Source of the DNA: Ottelia alismoides
Lineage: Eukaryota; Streptophyta; Magnoliopsida; Alismatales; Hydrocharitaceae
DNA length: 64,000 bases
NCBI GenBank assembly: GCA_037367405.1
Contig: JAZKJV010010524.1
Coordinates: forward strand, 216,292-280,291
Reading direction: 5' to 3'
Each line of letters begins with the position of its first letter. The stretch's first letter is position 1. Position numbers and translations under genes: made by a program. The notes below the pieces were generated by a model, which saw only the letters and a list, made by a program, of their open reading frames with translations, was not told where the DNA came from and did not search any database. Shown in pieces: positions 21,774-33,346 of this stretch.

Positions 21774-24700
21774 CGACGAGTCTGGAAATGCTAAGTTAAG
21801 AAGTTATTTTTGTGTTAAAAGATGATTGTGTCGTGCGTTGTAGGCGGCAATCGGAATCGGTCAAGAAAATAACCACACAAAATATTCGTTAATTTTAGTG
21901 AATGCGGTTTTATGTTTATTTTACTTGGGCAAATCCCAAGGTCGAACACAAGGAGGCAAAGGAACAACCTAGAATTATGTCTATCAAAATTCGTGCACGG
22001 TCTTCGAGACGGTCTTTTTTTTGGAATTTTCAATGCAATAAAGGGTGTAGTATGCAATTTTGACCTATTTTAGGGACTTAAATATCAATTACGTTCAAAC
22101 GATGTCCGAAAAATACGAAAATTGGCCACAATGTAAAATACGATGAAATGAATGCACTGTACTTTTTTGGAATTTTTGGATGCAATATTAATTTTTTATG
22201 AATTTTTAGATGCAAACAAAATGAATTTCAATATTTAATTATAATAAATATTAAACCTAATTATTTTCAAGGAACAAAATTATCTAAGATCTATCACTAG
22301 GTGATGATCTCAGAAAAATCCTAAACCTCGAAAATGTGAAATCTAATACCTATTAAAAATTAAACAATGAAATATGCAAAATGATTTTTAAAGGCCAAAC
22401 TAATTGGGCACAATGTCAAGCACAATTAACTCTACAATATATGATTTTTCGGGAATTTTTGGAGCAACGGTTAATCAAATATAAATTTCAGAGCATAGAC
22501 TGGGCAAATTTTGCAAATTTTCACACAATAATTGATTATTAAATAACCATCGATCACAAAAATGTCTACAATATGTCAAAATGTAGAAAATTGCATGAGG
22601 AACACAATGCTATTTTTGGAATGATAAAATAATGTAAAGAAGAGTCCAAAATTACGGGGGAACACAAGGGTATAATTGCAATAAATAAATATAACAATAA
22701 ATATGTAGAGGGGGGTTGTAATGTAAATACTCGAAATCCAGGGGGCGTTCTGTAAATTGGAATGACGGGGTTTTAATGCAATTAGGAGGACGTTCAAGGG
22801 GCGGCTTGCAAATTACCCACGCGGTCACGTGCTGGGTACGTGACCTATGGGGATGAAATCGAGGCCGTTCCCCACGCACCTGCGTGGCACGTGCTGGGGC
22901 CTCGGGCTCCGAGCCCGGTTGAAGGCGAGGCAGAGGGGGGCGGTCCGGCGACGCAATGAAGATGCGCTGAGGGCGGAGCTTCTGGCTAGCGGTGATGGGC
23001 CTCCAGTAGCGTGGGGAAGATGGCAAAGGGGAGGTCGGTGGAGCTAGAAGAGGCGGAGACGTTGGCTTGGTTGTAGCTGGAGGCGGCTCCGGTGGTTGTC
23101 GAAGGCGAAGTCGTGGGTGCCGGTGAGCAAAAGTCGATGGAGAGGTGGTCGGCGGCGTTGGAGACGAAGGTCGTCAGGGATGTCGATGAAGTAGGCATTG
23201 TTGAGCTCAACGGGAAGATCGGAGCAAGGCAGCGAGAAGATGAAGCTCGGGGTGCATGCGACCCAAAGAAGTGGGTCGGATCTTGCCGCAGTTTTGGAAG
23301 GCCTCACCAGAGCTGTCACCTCAGCCGTGGTGGCTCTCCGAAACTCTGGTGCGTATTGGCAAATTCAGTGTTGACGTTGACGACGAAGCATGAAGTCGGT
23401 GGTTGGTGAAGCTCGAAGCTTCTGGAGGTGTTGAAGATGGAGGCGGAGATATCGTCGTTGGCTCGACGGCTGGCCGGAGCAAGGCAAGACGGCAAGAGGA
23501 GTCACCGTGGGCTGCTACAAGGGAGGAGGACCCTCGGACCTCGTCGAAGGAGGGAGCTCGGAGCTGTCACCTCAGAGCGTCGTCGCTATCGGCGAATGGG
23601 TTCTCCGGGGGTGCGGTAGCGAAGCTTTATAGGAGAGGGGATTCGGCCGGAGATGGAAGGGGGGAGGGTGGTCGATTTGACGAAGATGTGATGAGAGGAG
23701 GATCAATCGGAGATGCGAGGCGGCGCGAAGATTGCGGGTCAGTGGCCACGAAATCGGGGGAGACGGCGATTTGCCAAAAGGGGAAGGAGGCTGAGGAGGA
23801 CGACGCACAGGCGCCGTCCGATCGAGCGTGATCATATGGAACATGTCGCGCCACGTGGCAGGCAAGGGGTCGATGCGAGCGCACGTGCAGTGCGCGTGCG
23901 AGTGCGGAACGTGCGCTGCACGTGCGTGGCTTTTTTTTTATTTTTATTTTTATTTGTTTTATAAAACGAATATTAAAAACCTCAAAAATAGCAGATACGT
24001 GGCGGCACCAGGTGCGGCCACGTGTCAGCACCAGAAAATTCTATGAATAAAACCTTTGTAAAATCAATAAAAAATAGTAAATGACCTCGGATCAAAAAAG
24101 TTTCTTCATGAAAACTGCTCGTCTCGATGAGATCTGCAACTTTAAAAACCAAAATCGATCATTTGTACAAAGTGGTATTTTTGGGGTATCCTATGTACAT
24201 AGAACACCTTGATTTTGGGGTTTTGTAATTTTTATGTCATTTTTAGATCAGATAAAAATCCAAAAAAAATATGATAAATCAGAGATAAATAATTACACAT
24301 TAATCTAATTTTTTTGGATTTTTAGTAATCAATAAAATATGTACATAAAATATTAGGTCAAAAACCGCTAAAATATACAGTATACAAAAGAGACCCAAAA
24401 CTCAACTTTCACATATGAGCTCTGATTCACTTGACTTAGTCTTGTTTTGAAGGTAATTGAATGTACATTAGTTCAAAAGTGAGTAGGATTAAATCGGACT
24501 CTGGATGAGGAAGATATGAGGTTTTTAGTCAGGAAATCCTGAAACTAAGGTTTGGGTTTTTGGCCCACTTATTTAGGTTAGTTATTTTTTTGTAATTTTC
24601 CTTTATTCTTGTTAGTGATATGTACATAGTGGAAGTGGTTTTGGGTCATTCGTAGTTAGCATGAATGAGTTAAAAATCGGGGAAGTTAGGCTATTTACAG

Positions 24701-24878
24701 GTCAATTTTAACTTAGATTTTTGGCTTCTTATTTTGTGCAGAAATTTGTGCTAAAATGCAATTCTTATGAAAACATGCATGAATGCTAATTATGCAGAAT
24801 AGATGCTGAAATGTTGTTGATTTTAGGGGATTTGAGCTTAATAAATCAGATTTAGAGTGATGAATTCGAGATTCATCA
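21774..24878 (-). mobile_element. Solo Athila LTR inserted in element B (3105 bp)
   Basis: On the minus strand it starts TGATGAATCTCGAATTCATC at 24878 and ends ...CTCGTCG at 21774. It is flanked by ATTAG on both sides (21769-21773 and 24879-24883), a 5-bp target duplication. Removing it plus one ATTAG restores similarity of element B to the uninterrupted element A across 13840-13870. The last bases read CG where CA is expected, one substitution. GC-rich middle at about 22790-23900. It has no internal region, so it is a product of LTR-LTR recombination. Confidence 0.8.
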
Positions 24879-24883
24879 ATTAG

Positions 24884-25861
24884 CCAAGCTCCGTTTTTCA
24901 ACTTAATTCCAGACTAGTTTAAAAGTCAAATACGATTCAGAAGAATATACATATAAGAATGTACAAAACTCTTTTTGTTGAGATTTTCAAAAATATACAA
25001 ATTTTTATGAAGTTTTTGAATGTAAGAAGGAAAAACTTTGTAGAGGTATTTTTACAAACGTTTACAAACAAATTTGTGCAAACATTTTCTTTTCAAACAT
25101 TTTCAAAAATCGTGTACTGTATACATAATTTTGATACAAAAATATTTACAAAAATTTTACAATCAAAACATTTTTACAAAGGTTTGTACAAAAATGATTT
25201 TTACAAAGGGTTTTTACAAACAAATGTTACGAATAATTTTACAAAAGTTTTTACAGGGGAGTTTACAAACATTTTTGTAAGAGAATTTTTAAAATTTTTT
25301 GTGATTTTTAGACGTATTATTAACACACACACAAAATACGATTGATGACTAAAGTATACATACAATATATATGGCATCCCCTATACTTAGCTCGAACGAT
25401 GTCCTCAGGGTGATCAAAGAGCAATGAAAGAAGACATAACTGGAGTTGTATATGGGGAAGTGAAAAGAATGCTATACTATAACGACGAATGAAAGAATGT
25501 GATGAATAGGACTCGGTGATTCCCCTATACTTAGGATCAACTAATCCTAAGTATAGAAGACTGTACACAACGGGAAAATAGAGGAATAGGATGTACATGT
25601 ATTACCTCCCACATACTTAGGGTAAAATATCCCTAAGTATAGGCAGCAAAACAAAGGTAAATAAAATCAAATGAATAAGCACAAGTTTGATACCCCCCTA
25701 TACTTAGGCAAAATGTCCCCTAAGTATAGAATAATCATATGATGAAGACAGGGTATCGGACAAAAAGAATGTATGATATGGACAATCTGGATCTATACAG
25801 CTGCGGAGAAGAAGTGATAGGCAGGTATGAGATGCAATTAATGTGAGTCAAAGACTACATC
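24884..25861 (-). mobile_element. Element B 3' noncoding region, pol-proximal part, with hairpins
   Basis: Continues element B past the solo LTR. A low-complexity zone of TTTACAAA-type units lies at about 24960-25290. Three inverted pairs follow: CTATACTTAGGAT (25525-25537) with ATCCTAAGTATAG (25544-25556), 13 bp perfect; ATACTTAGGG (25613-25622) with CCCTAAGTAT (25631-25640); CTATACTTAGG (25698-25708) with CCTAAGTATAG (25719-25729). Short open frames here are low-complexity artefacts. Confidence 0.75.
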
Positions 25862-27310
25862 TCATACAAAATGAATAGGGGTAATGTCAACGATCAGTGG
25901 ATCATGATCAAGATATGGCTTCAGGCGTTGACCGTTATCCCGAAAGGTGAAATCAAATGACAACTCAGATATATCAATGCTTATGTTGTCGTGTACCTTT
26001 TTAACCAAGTAAGGTCCCTTCCATTTGGTTTGTATTTTCCCTGGAAATAATCTCAACCTAGCATCAAATAGCCATACTCTTTGATTCAGCTCAAACTGCT
26101 TATGGATATATGAGAATCATATCATATCTTCACTCTATCCTTATATTGTAGGTTATTTGAGAAAGCGATGTCTCTCAACTCCTCCATAGCTTCCAATTCT
26201 ATTTTTATTTGATCTCCTACACTATTGGGATCCAATAATAGCTCTATGACTGCCCAAAGTGACTTGTTCTTGATTTCCACAAGTAAATGGCATGGCTTGC
26301 CAAAAACGAGCCGAAATGGAGATATGCCCAAAAGTGTCTTGAAGGAAGTCCTATAGGCCCAAAAGATCGAGTCCAAAAGATGTGACCAATCCTTTCAGTC
26401 TAAGCAGACAACCTTCTGCAATATAGTCTTGATCTCCCTATTAGAAACTTCAGCAAGACCATTAGTTTGAGGGTGATATGGAGTGGCAGCTCGATGGACA
26501 GTGTTGAATTCATTAGCAAGGGCCCTTACCTTTTTGTTGATAAAGTGAGTCCCACCGTCTAAAATTAAGACTCTAGGTACCCCGAATCGTGAAATGATAT
26601 TTTTCCTCAAGAATTTGCATACGGTCTTAGCATTTGTGGCACAAGCGGGGATGGCCTTAACCCAATGACACACATAATCCACAGCAAGTAGAATGTACTC
26701 AAACCCTTGACTTTTAGGAATGGACCTATGAAATCGATGCCCCATGCTTCAAAAACCTCACAGAAGTGAATGGGCTGCATCAACATCATATTACGCTATC
26801 CACAAGTGCTCATCATGTGATAGTCAGTGCACCTCTTCAAGAATTCATCTGAATCCTTGAAGAGGGTAGGCCACCAAAGGTCGGATTGGAGAACTTTCTC
26901 CATCTCTCAAAGTGATGTCCTCCTGCCTCAAGCTTGTGGCAGTAAGTGAGTACGTTGTGGTGCTCCTCCTAGGAATACAATGATGCCAAACATTATTCCC
27001 CCTTCATGCTAAAGGGTGTGATCCTCCCAGTGGTACGACTTAACCTTCGCAAGGAAGGTCTCAAGTCATTATCTTGGATAACCTTGTGGAACTTTCTTGG
27101 TGACAAGATAGTTTACATTATTAGAGTACCATGAAAGCGAGGTGATAGCAAGAATCACCTCGTCTGGAAATGTCTCTATACTAGGTGTGATCTGATCAGA
27201 ATTCTCAAGTCTCTCTAAGCGGGAGAGGTGATGCGCCACCACAATCTTGACTCCAGGTTTATCATTAATCTCTATATCAAACTCTTGGAGTAGAAGGATC
27301 CATCTGATCA
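25862..27310 (-). pseudogene. Element B integrase, broken
   Basis: Minus strand. The core is at 26745-26395 with AVDYVCHWVKAIPA, LILDGGTHFINKKV and [23 protein letters not shown] lies just upstream in another frame (about 26735). The three catalytic acids are therefore all visible, though split between frames. The next segment (26376-26122) has YRTSFKTLLGISPFRLVFGK, and the C-terminal domain (26056-25862) has GKIQTKWKGPYLVKK and NISIDISEL. The zinc-binding part around 26960-26800 is decayed. The stretch 27311-27069 covers the linker from RNase H (ADHLSR-like block). Confidence 0.75.
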
Positions 27311-27737
27311 ATCTGGCTTTGTCATCCTTCTATGTCATGAGGTATCGGATGGTGGTGTGATATGTATATATAGTCACTCTATATCCAAGAATGTAAGATC
27401 AAAACTTATCCAAAGCAAATACTACAGCTTGCATCTCCTTCTCAGTCACTGTGAAGTTCTGCTGAGCGGCATCCAAAGTCCAGTTAGCGTAGTGAATGGA
27501 AAATGGCAATCCATCCCTCCTCTGTCCTAGCACATCCCTTATGGCAAAATCATAAGCATATGTTATGATCTCGAATGGAAGAAACCAATCGGGTGGCTGA
27601 AGGATAGGAGCCTGAACAACTAATCCCTTGAGAGTCTCAAATAACACCAAACACTTATCATTTACAATGAACTCGATGTCTTTGGTCAGCAAATCAGTAA
27701 GCGGTCAGGTAATACGATTGAAGTCATGTATGAACCG
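27311..27737 (-). pseudogene. Element B RNase H, broken
   Basis: Minus strand. It contains PPDWFLPFEIITYAYDFAIR, where the family has TDAS, so the first catalytic Asp is lost (TYAY). LDAAQQNFTVTEKEMQAVVF follows with its Glu, and a shifted frame then covers the YTDH block at about 27370. Its similarity to element C is obvious along the whole length. Confidence 0.65.
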
Positions 27738-28700
27738 TCAGTAGAAACCGACATACATCAGAAAAGATCGCAACTGTCGTAAATTGGATGATGGATTGAG
27801 TTTCTTGATGATATCTACCTTGGTCGGATCGACCTCCATGCCCCTGTTGGAGATGATATGGCTAAGAACCGTCCCCTGAGTCATCATAAAATGACTCTTC
27901 TCCCAAGATAAGATAAGGTTGACCTCGATGCAGTGCCGAAGTACATAGTCTAGGCAGTCAAGACAAGCATCAAACCCATCATCATAGACTGAAACATCAT
28001 CCATGAAGACTAAATCGTCACCCACCATATCCGAGAAGATGGAAATCATGCACCTTTAAAATGTAGTCGGGGCATTACATAAACCAAAGGGCATCCGTTT
28101 TAAAGCATACATCCTAAACGGACAGGTGAATGTCATTTTCTCTTGGTCTTGGGACCTATGGCCACCCGATTGTACCCTGAGTACCCATCAAGAAAGCAAT
28201 AATAACTCTTTCCAGCTAGCCTCTTGACAATCTGATCAATAAATAGCAGTGGAAAATGATCCTTCTTGGTGACATGATTCAATCATCTATAGTCCACACA
28301 GACCTTCAAAGAAGTGGGTACTCGGGTAGCTATCTCCTCTCCAGACTCGTTCAAAACTGTAGTGATACTCGTCTTCTTAGGTACCACATGCAATGGACTA
28401 ACCCACTTGTTGTCGGATATGGGGTAGATAAAATCGACTCACTACCACTTACATATTTTTTCATGACCACATCTCGAAGATTCGGATTCAGAATTTGCTA
28501 GAACTCACGCAATGGCTTGGCATCCTCTTCAAGATAGATTTGGTGAGAGCACAGGGTAGGACTTATCCCCTGGAGATCAGCTACACTCCATCCAATTCCC
28601 TTGCAGTTCCTTTCAAGAACCTCCATCAAATGAGACTCTTGGTCTTCAGTCAAATCTACTAAGATAATGACTGAAAACATATTTTGCTCACCTCAAGAAA
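27738..28700 (-). pseudogene. Element B reverse transcriptase, broken
   Basis: Minus strand. The N-terminal block (28680-28498) has DLTEDQESHLMEVLERN, DLQGISPTLCSHQIYLEED and a stop after LREF. The fingers and palm between 28490 and 28060 are spread over frames with many stops. The C-terminal palm (28049-27738) has LVFMDDVSVYDDGFDACLDC, with FMDD intact, then WEKSHFMMTQGT, the thumb and the NLRQLRSF block. Decay is heavier than in element C. Confidence 0.75.
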
Positions 28701-29264
28701 TATGCATTTCATATTCTGTAGCAAGGTCTTCAATTCTAGACAAGTAGGAGCTGGCAAACCTAACTTCTGAAATGTCTATGTGAAAGCTACCAGATCTGTA
28801 TGTGAGAACTCTCGCTGCTATGTAAATCTGACAAAGACGGTCATGCTGGTATATCTGTCAATTGATTTGGCTCGCTCTCCACCTAGTTGTAGGCTCCGTA
28901 AGCACAAGACACAGGAAATGGTCATCAAAATCCTGCCAATCAAAATCAGTGTTTGTGTCTGAGGGATCTGAATCACATGAAATGAAATATGCCTCATTGT
29001 CCTGACCGCGATCATCAACCTCTAAAGTGTCATGCGCCATGAATGTGCTCTCCGAAATCTCATCAACTGTCATATGTAACTCTGTAGTATCTGAAGTGTT
29101 GATAAGATCTCGTAATGTTGGATCTGCCAAACTGCTTCATCGTCTGTAACCACAAAATCACACTCCTGGTGGACGTCTAGCTTTGCATCTGTCATCTGCT
29201 CTGAGTCGTTCATCTGCTCTAAGCAAACTGAATCTCTGGCTCCGGTCTCCTCGATCATCTCTAT
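28701..29264 (-). pseudogene. Element B acidic protease-RT spacer
   Basis: Minus strand, two frames (29258-29070 and 29130-28858), with the sequence ECDFVVTDDEAVW and SDPSDTNTDFDWQDFDDHFL. It corresponds to the acidic spacer of element C at 56930-57262 (ECDFMMTDDESIW and SDSDIDWDDFVTI). It links the protease to the RT and has no catalytic motif. Confidence 0.65.
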
Positions 29265-29640
29265 TTATATACTCTCATCCTCGACGTGAAAGTATACCTT
29301 CCCGCTATCATGATTGAACACTGCCTTGTCCATGGAAAAGAATGATCGCCCTAAGATGATGGGGGTATCGCTCACAGACTCAAGGATCTCCATGTCCAGT
29401 ACAACAAAGTACACGGGGAATTTTAGGCCATGAATTGTAATGACAACGTCTTTCAGTAACCATTTCATCCTCTTCACAGATCTATCATCAAACTAAAGGA
29501 TTGCCATGCTCTATCTAAGAGGGTCGAACTCGAATCGGTCAAGTAAGGCAGTCGGGAGAAGGTTGATCGAAGAGCTACTCTCTAATAGAGTACAATCAAA
29601 CCGCTACTCATGGATGTGGCAATTTACATAAGGAGTTCAT
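29265..29640 (-). pseudogene. Element B aspartic protease, active-site Asp changed
   Basis: Minus strand. The open part (29477-29265) has LKDVVITIHGLKFPVYFVVL, then SDTPIILGRSFFSMDKAVFN, the flap and C-terminal blocks of an Athila protease. Just upstream (about 29590-29560) the active-site block reads LLESSSSINLLP where retroviral-type proteases have D-S/T-G. The catalytic Asp is Glu and the Gly is Ser. Stops separate the blocks. Confidence 0.7.
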
Positions 29641-30452
29641 GCATCAGGTCTCTTGACTGGCAACCAGTTCTGAATAGCAAAGCAAGTGGCATGAGTAAGC
29701 ACGTGTATATCTGCATTGTGGTTCCTCTTCTTCCTGCGGATGGTGGTCTTCTCTCTCAAGTTTTTGTGGAAGAGAGGGATGTGCTCTAGTGCCTCCTTTA
29801 GAGTTAACTGTATCTGGAATCTGTTTATCATCTGCTCGTTGAACTCTATCTGGAGTCTTTTTTATTTTCTATTTTTATCCCCTTTCCTAAGAGGAGTGCT
29901 TGAGGGAAGGGGATGGATGGAACATTTCCAGAGAGATGAGGCTCGGGAGTAGGTTCATGCGCATGCAACAAGCTAGAATCCATGCAAAGATCATCGAGAA
30001 ACATAAATGGACTTATAGGAGATATATAAACCTTTCCTTTTTTCATTTTTTTGTTTTTATTTTTCCATTTTTTGTGAGTTTCTATAACTGTCCTCGTGTA
30101 CAAAACAATGTAACACCACAGAAGGTAATTTGGCGGCATTAGTACCATCGATTGCATCTGAACTTGCGGCATCATCACCGTACTCTGGCCTAGCATCTGG
30201 AGTCTTGGTGGCATCAGTACCACCATTTGCAACTAGAAGTACGACAACCTCAATATCGCCATTTGGATGAACATCCTTGGTGGCTTCAGCACCACCGTCA
30301 TCATCATCATAAGCAGCATCAACACCGCTTCTGTCCTCGTCTGGCGCCCTGAAATCTACATGGGGACGTCGCTCAGATGAGTCATCGCCGTCTGGCTTCC
30401 TACCACTCCTAAGTGTCACAAAATTAGCATCAAAGGAAAGAGCGGCTCGTAC
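29641..30452 (-). pseudogene. Element B gag-pol linker and pol N-terminus
   Basis: Minus strand. From 30452 it reads DANFVTLRSGRKP (the LRSGR block of Athila), a long acidic Ala/Asp/Gly-rich linker (GGAEATKDV, GGTDATKTPD, IDGTNAAK), a Lys-rich patch, and then QLTLKEALEHIPLFHKNLRE (about 29815-29760), the conserved block before the protease. Gag itself is missing: upstream of 30452 the sequence is LTR, so a deletion removed the 3' part of the 5' LTR, primer site, leader and gag. Confidence 0.7.
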
Positions 30453-30984
30453 CAAATGGGTCTTCTGACGCGCATCAGTTCCAGCAAGGGAAAGAGTGAC
30501 TCGGGGGCGTGGCTCCGGTCATGTTATTGCATAGAGAAACAAGGGAAAGCGACGAGGAGTGGATCTTGTATTTCTGATGAAGGCGGAGGGAGGAAACCTG
30601 ACCTAATCCTGCTCTAATGAGCAGGACTAGGTGGCTTCAGCACCACCACCACCATCATCATCATCATAAGCAGCATCAGCACCGCTTCCGTCCTCGTCTG
30701 GCTCCCTGAAATCTGCATGGGGATGTCACTCAGATGAGTCACCGCCGACTGGCTTCCTAACGCTCCTAAGTGTCACAAAATCAGCATCAAAGGAAAGAGC
30801 GGCTCGAACCAAATGGGTCTTCTGACGCGCATCAGTTCCTGCAAGGGAAAGAGTGACTCGGGGGTGTGGCTCCGGTCATGTTATTGCATAGAGAAACAAG
30901 GGAAAGCGACGAGGAGTGGATCTTGGATTTCCGGCGAAGGCGGAGGGAGGAAACCCAACCTAATTCTGCTTCGATGAGCAGGAT
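30279..30984 (-). repeat. 351-bp tandem duplication spanning a pol-LTR fusion
   Basis: Unit 1 (30279-30629) and unit 2 (30630-about 30984) both begin GGTGGCTTCAGCACCACC and both run through the same fused sequence: acidic linker, LRSGR block, the junction GGCTCG.ACCAAATGGGTC, then about 180 bp of LTR ending GATGAGCAGGA. The LTR portion matches 19050-19230 of the B LTR. After unit 2 the LTR continues about 30 bp to 31016. The trinucleotide run CAC/CAT near the unit start is longer in unit 2. Confidence 0.85.
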
Positions 30985-31016
30985 AAAGGGGGAAGATTGC
31001 GCTGGAAGACGAAGGG

Positions 31017-32760
31017 TAATTATGATAGGTCTATTCCAAAATGCGTGTTTATTTACAACATCTAGAACAAACAATGAATGTATTCTAATATCTAGGTTAT
31101 AGAGACATTCTGTAAAACTAAGGGCTCTCCCACTAAAAATATGTAGTCTATCAATCCAATCCACTGCTATTCTTTGTTACATCCCAATAATATGAGAAAT
31201 TGTAACTCAGATAAAAAGAAACATAAACTCATTCTGCCTTGTAAGTTCAACTTGTATTTTTTAATTCGATCTTTAACACATGAGCCCACCACCTCTAAGG
31301 TGATGTTGACTAGTCGTTAATTGAACTAACTGTGAAGAGGATTAGAATTCACTGTGTGCAATCTAATATAGCCCCAATAATATGAGGAACCGACATTGGG
31401 GTCACTACGCATAAGGCCTTACTCTTTCAAGAAGAAAAGAGCCTGATCCATGTACGCTTGTATGCAAGAGCTGACACTTTGGGCAGACGTATCCTACATA
31501 CAATCCATGGTGATGGAACCCTTCGCCTTGACGGAAGACAATGGATGTCATTTATATGATCCTCCATATCATGTTCAAATTTAAATTAATTATTATGAAT
31601 CATATTCACATAGTTAATACATTCAAGAGAATTACAACTCTATTCGTAATAGAGTGATTATTTTAATTAGATCTAATTCATTTAATCATATTCAATCAAT
31701 TATCAATCCAATCAATCAACCAAGCAACATTAGGATTTGCTTGATATTACCATATAGTATAAGCTCTCACAAGTACTTTATTTTGTATTTTAATAATTAG
31801 AGTACAACTTGACGTACTCATATAATTCTTTCCTCAAAAATGGATCCGACCAGTATAATCGAGTTATGTTGGGAGGGAGTATTTCCTTGACATGTAAGGT
31901 GCTAATTAGTAAACCAAGCCAGCATACCCGGACTAGACACCTTCACCATTCCGATTGAGAAAAATACAAAATAATATCAATGTACTTGCAATTTTATCAA
32001 TCAACTTTGATGGCCGGCATTATACTATATATATTAATCACTCAGAGATTTAGGCATCTTTAAAATAATTTTAGTGATTTCAAATTTCTAATCATATTAA
32101 GCAAACATGCTCTTGATTCTGCATGTAAAAGTTATCTTACAACTATTGTAGGATAAACTAAGATTTTCATGAAATATACATTAAATGTTCAATGATGTTT
32201 AATCAATTATTTTCATAATTATTATGCATAAAGTTAATAAAGTTAAATTCATAATTTTTTATTTCCATTGAATAATAAACACATTAAGTAAGAAGACTTA
32301 ATGATCTAATCAGCATCTGATCCATTGCCGCTAAATATGGAATATCTACAGCAAAGTGAGTCAGAAACGTACGAAATAAATTTGAGAGGTTTGTTGGATT
32401 GATTCTCTCCTTAATCCAAGTATTTATTTCATGTTTCATGATGGAAAATTAGTAAGAAAATAATTTCCTTATAGATTTGTGAATAGATGCAAAAATAATT
32501 TTCATGGAGGGAACTCTTCGAATCATATTCATATACTTTTGATACTAATAATAGGTTATTACTTTTAGGACATATTAAGAGATTCTAAATATATTTTAAT
32601 AACTAAAAACGGCGTGCAAGCAGTTCACGAATTGTAGGTTTTTATTTTAACAAAAAACCAATTTAAATCTTGTATCCAATGCAAAAACAACGAGTATCGT
32701 GCATGTGAAACATAAACCTTGTTCACCTAGATTTTAGATCCCATCCAAGACCTGACCAAG
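31017..32760 (-). mobile_element. Copia-type element internal leader, no gene recognised
   Basis: On the minus strand this follows the primer site at 32772 and should be the leader and gag start of a Copia-type element. It is AT-rich, with stops in all frames. CCCAATAATATGAG occurs twice (about 31185 and 31373). No capsid or pol motif is readable. It ends at 31016, where Athila LTR sequence begins without a visible terminal structure. Confidence 0.4.
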
Positions 32761-32772
32761 GGTCTGATACCA
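32761..32772 (-). promoter_or_regulatory. Copia-type primer binding site (tRNA-Met)
   Basis: On the minus strand TGGTATCAGACC begins two bases after the LTR end ...CCTTCA. It matches the canonical plant Copia primer site in 11 of 12 bases. Confidence 0.75.
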
Positions 32773-33335
32773 CTTGAAGGTAACTGGAAAAATCTTAAGC
32801 GCATAACTGAAGAGTGAAGATCTCATCACATATGATCAGCAGCGACTAGTCATACTAGTATCTCGATGCAATGGAATTTTAAAAAAATCTAATGATGAAA
32901 TCACATGATACGAGAACATTTCTCAAATCATTTCATCAAGATCACATACAAATTCATAGGAATACCTCTTGAAGTATGGTTGTGATCTTCAATATCTAAA
33001 GTAAGAGATTCTCTCGTCTTAAGCCCAATCCAATGGAGATCGCACTTGTGGGTACGTGGATGAGACGTGTGATTCTTGCAATCCAAGTTTATTATTTGAG
33101 TAAGGAGTCTCCCAATTTCGTCTCATGAAATATGATGCCTTCTTCATGAGCGAAGCGCACCGAAGAAGATGAAGATCCACGAGCAGTCGATCATAGCAGC
33201 ATCGCAACGACTGTAGGATTCGCTAGGTCAACATATGGAAGGCCACATGTTGAGAGAGAGAGAGAGGACGACAATGAGAATGAGGGAGAGAGAGTTGTTG
33301 TCTTCTTAATGTGAAAGAAAAGGCTAGGTATACCC

Positions 33336-33346
33336 TTTATTTTATA
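33336..33346 (-). promoter_or_regulatory. TATA box of Copia-type LTR copy 1
   Basis: TATAAAATAAA on the minus strand, followed 60-100 bp downstream by CT/GA-rich sequence (33300-33250). This is the usual promoter arrangement of plant Copia LTRs. Inferred. Confidence 0.5.

Noticed and set aside
22652..24046. Several overlapping open frames of 60-140 codons on both strands
   Set aside because: They lie in the GC-rich middle of a solo LTR, are open on both strands, and show no motif; similar frames recur at the same place in other LTRs (19028-19432, 42121-42915, 49111-50109).
24959..25345. 128-codon Phe/Lys/Thr-rich open frame on the plus strand
   Set aside because: The same low-complexity zone in element B, antisense to the element.
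25525..25729. Regularly repeated palindromes, CRISPR-like at first glance
   Set aside because: Spacing is irregular, arms are degenerate, the copies match the 3' region of a plant retrotransposon, and the genome is eukaryotic.
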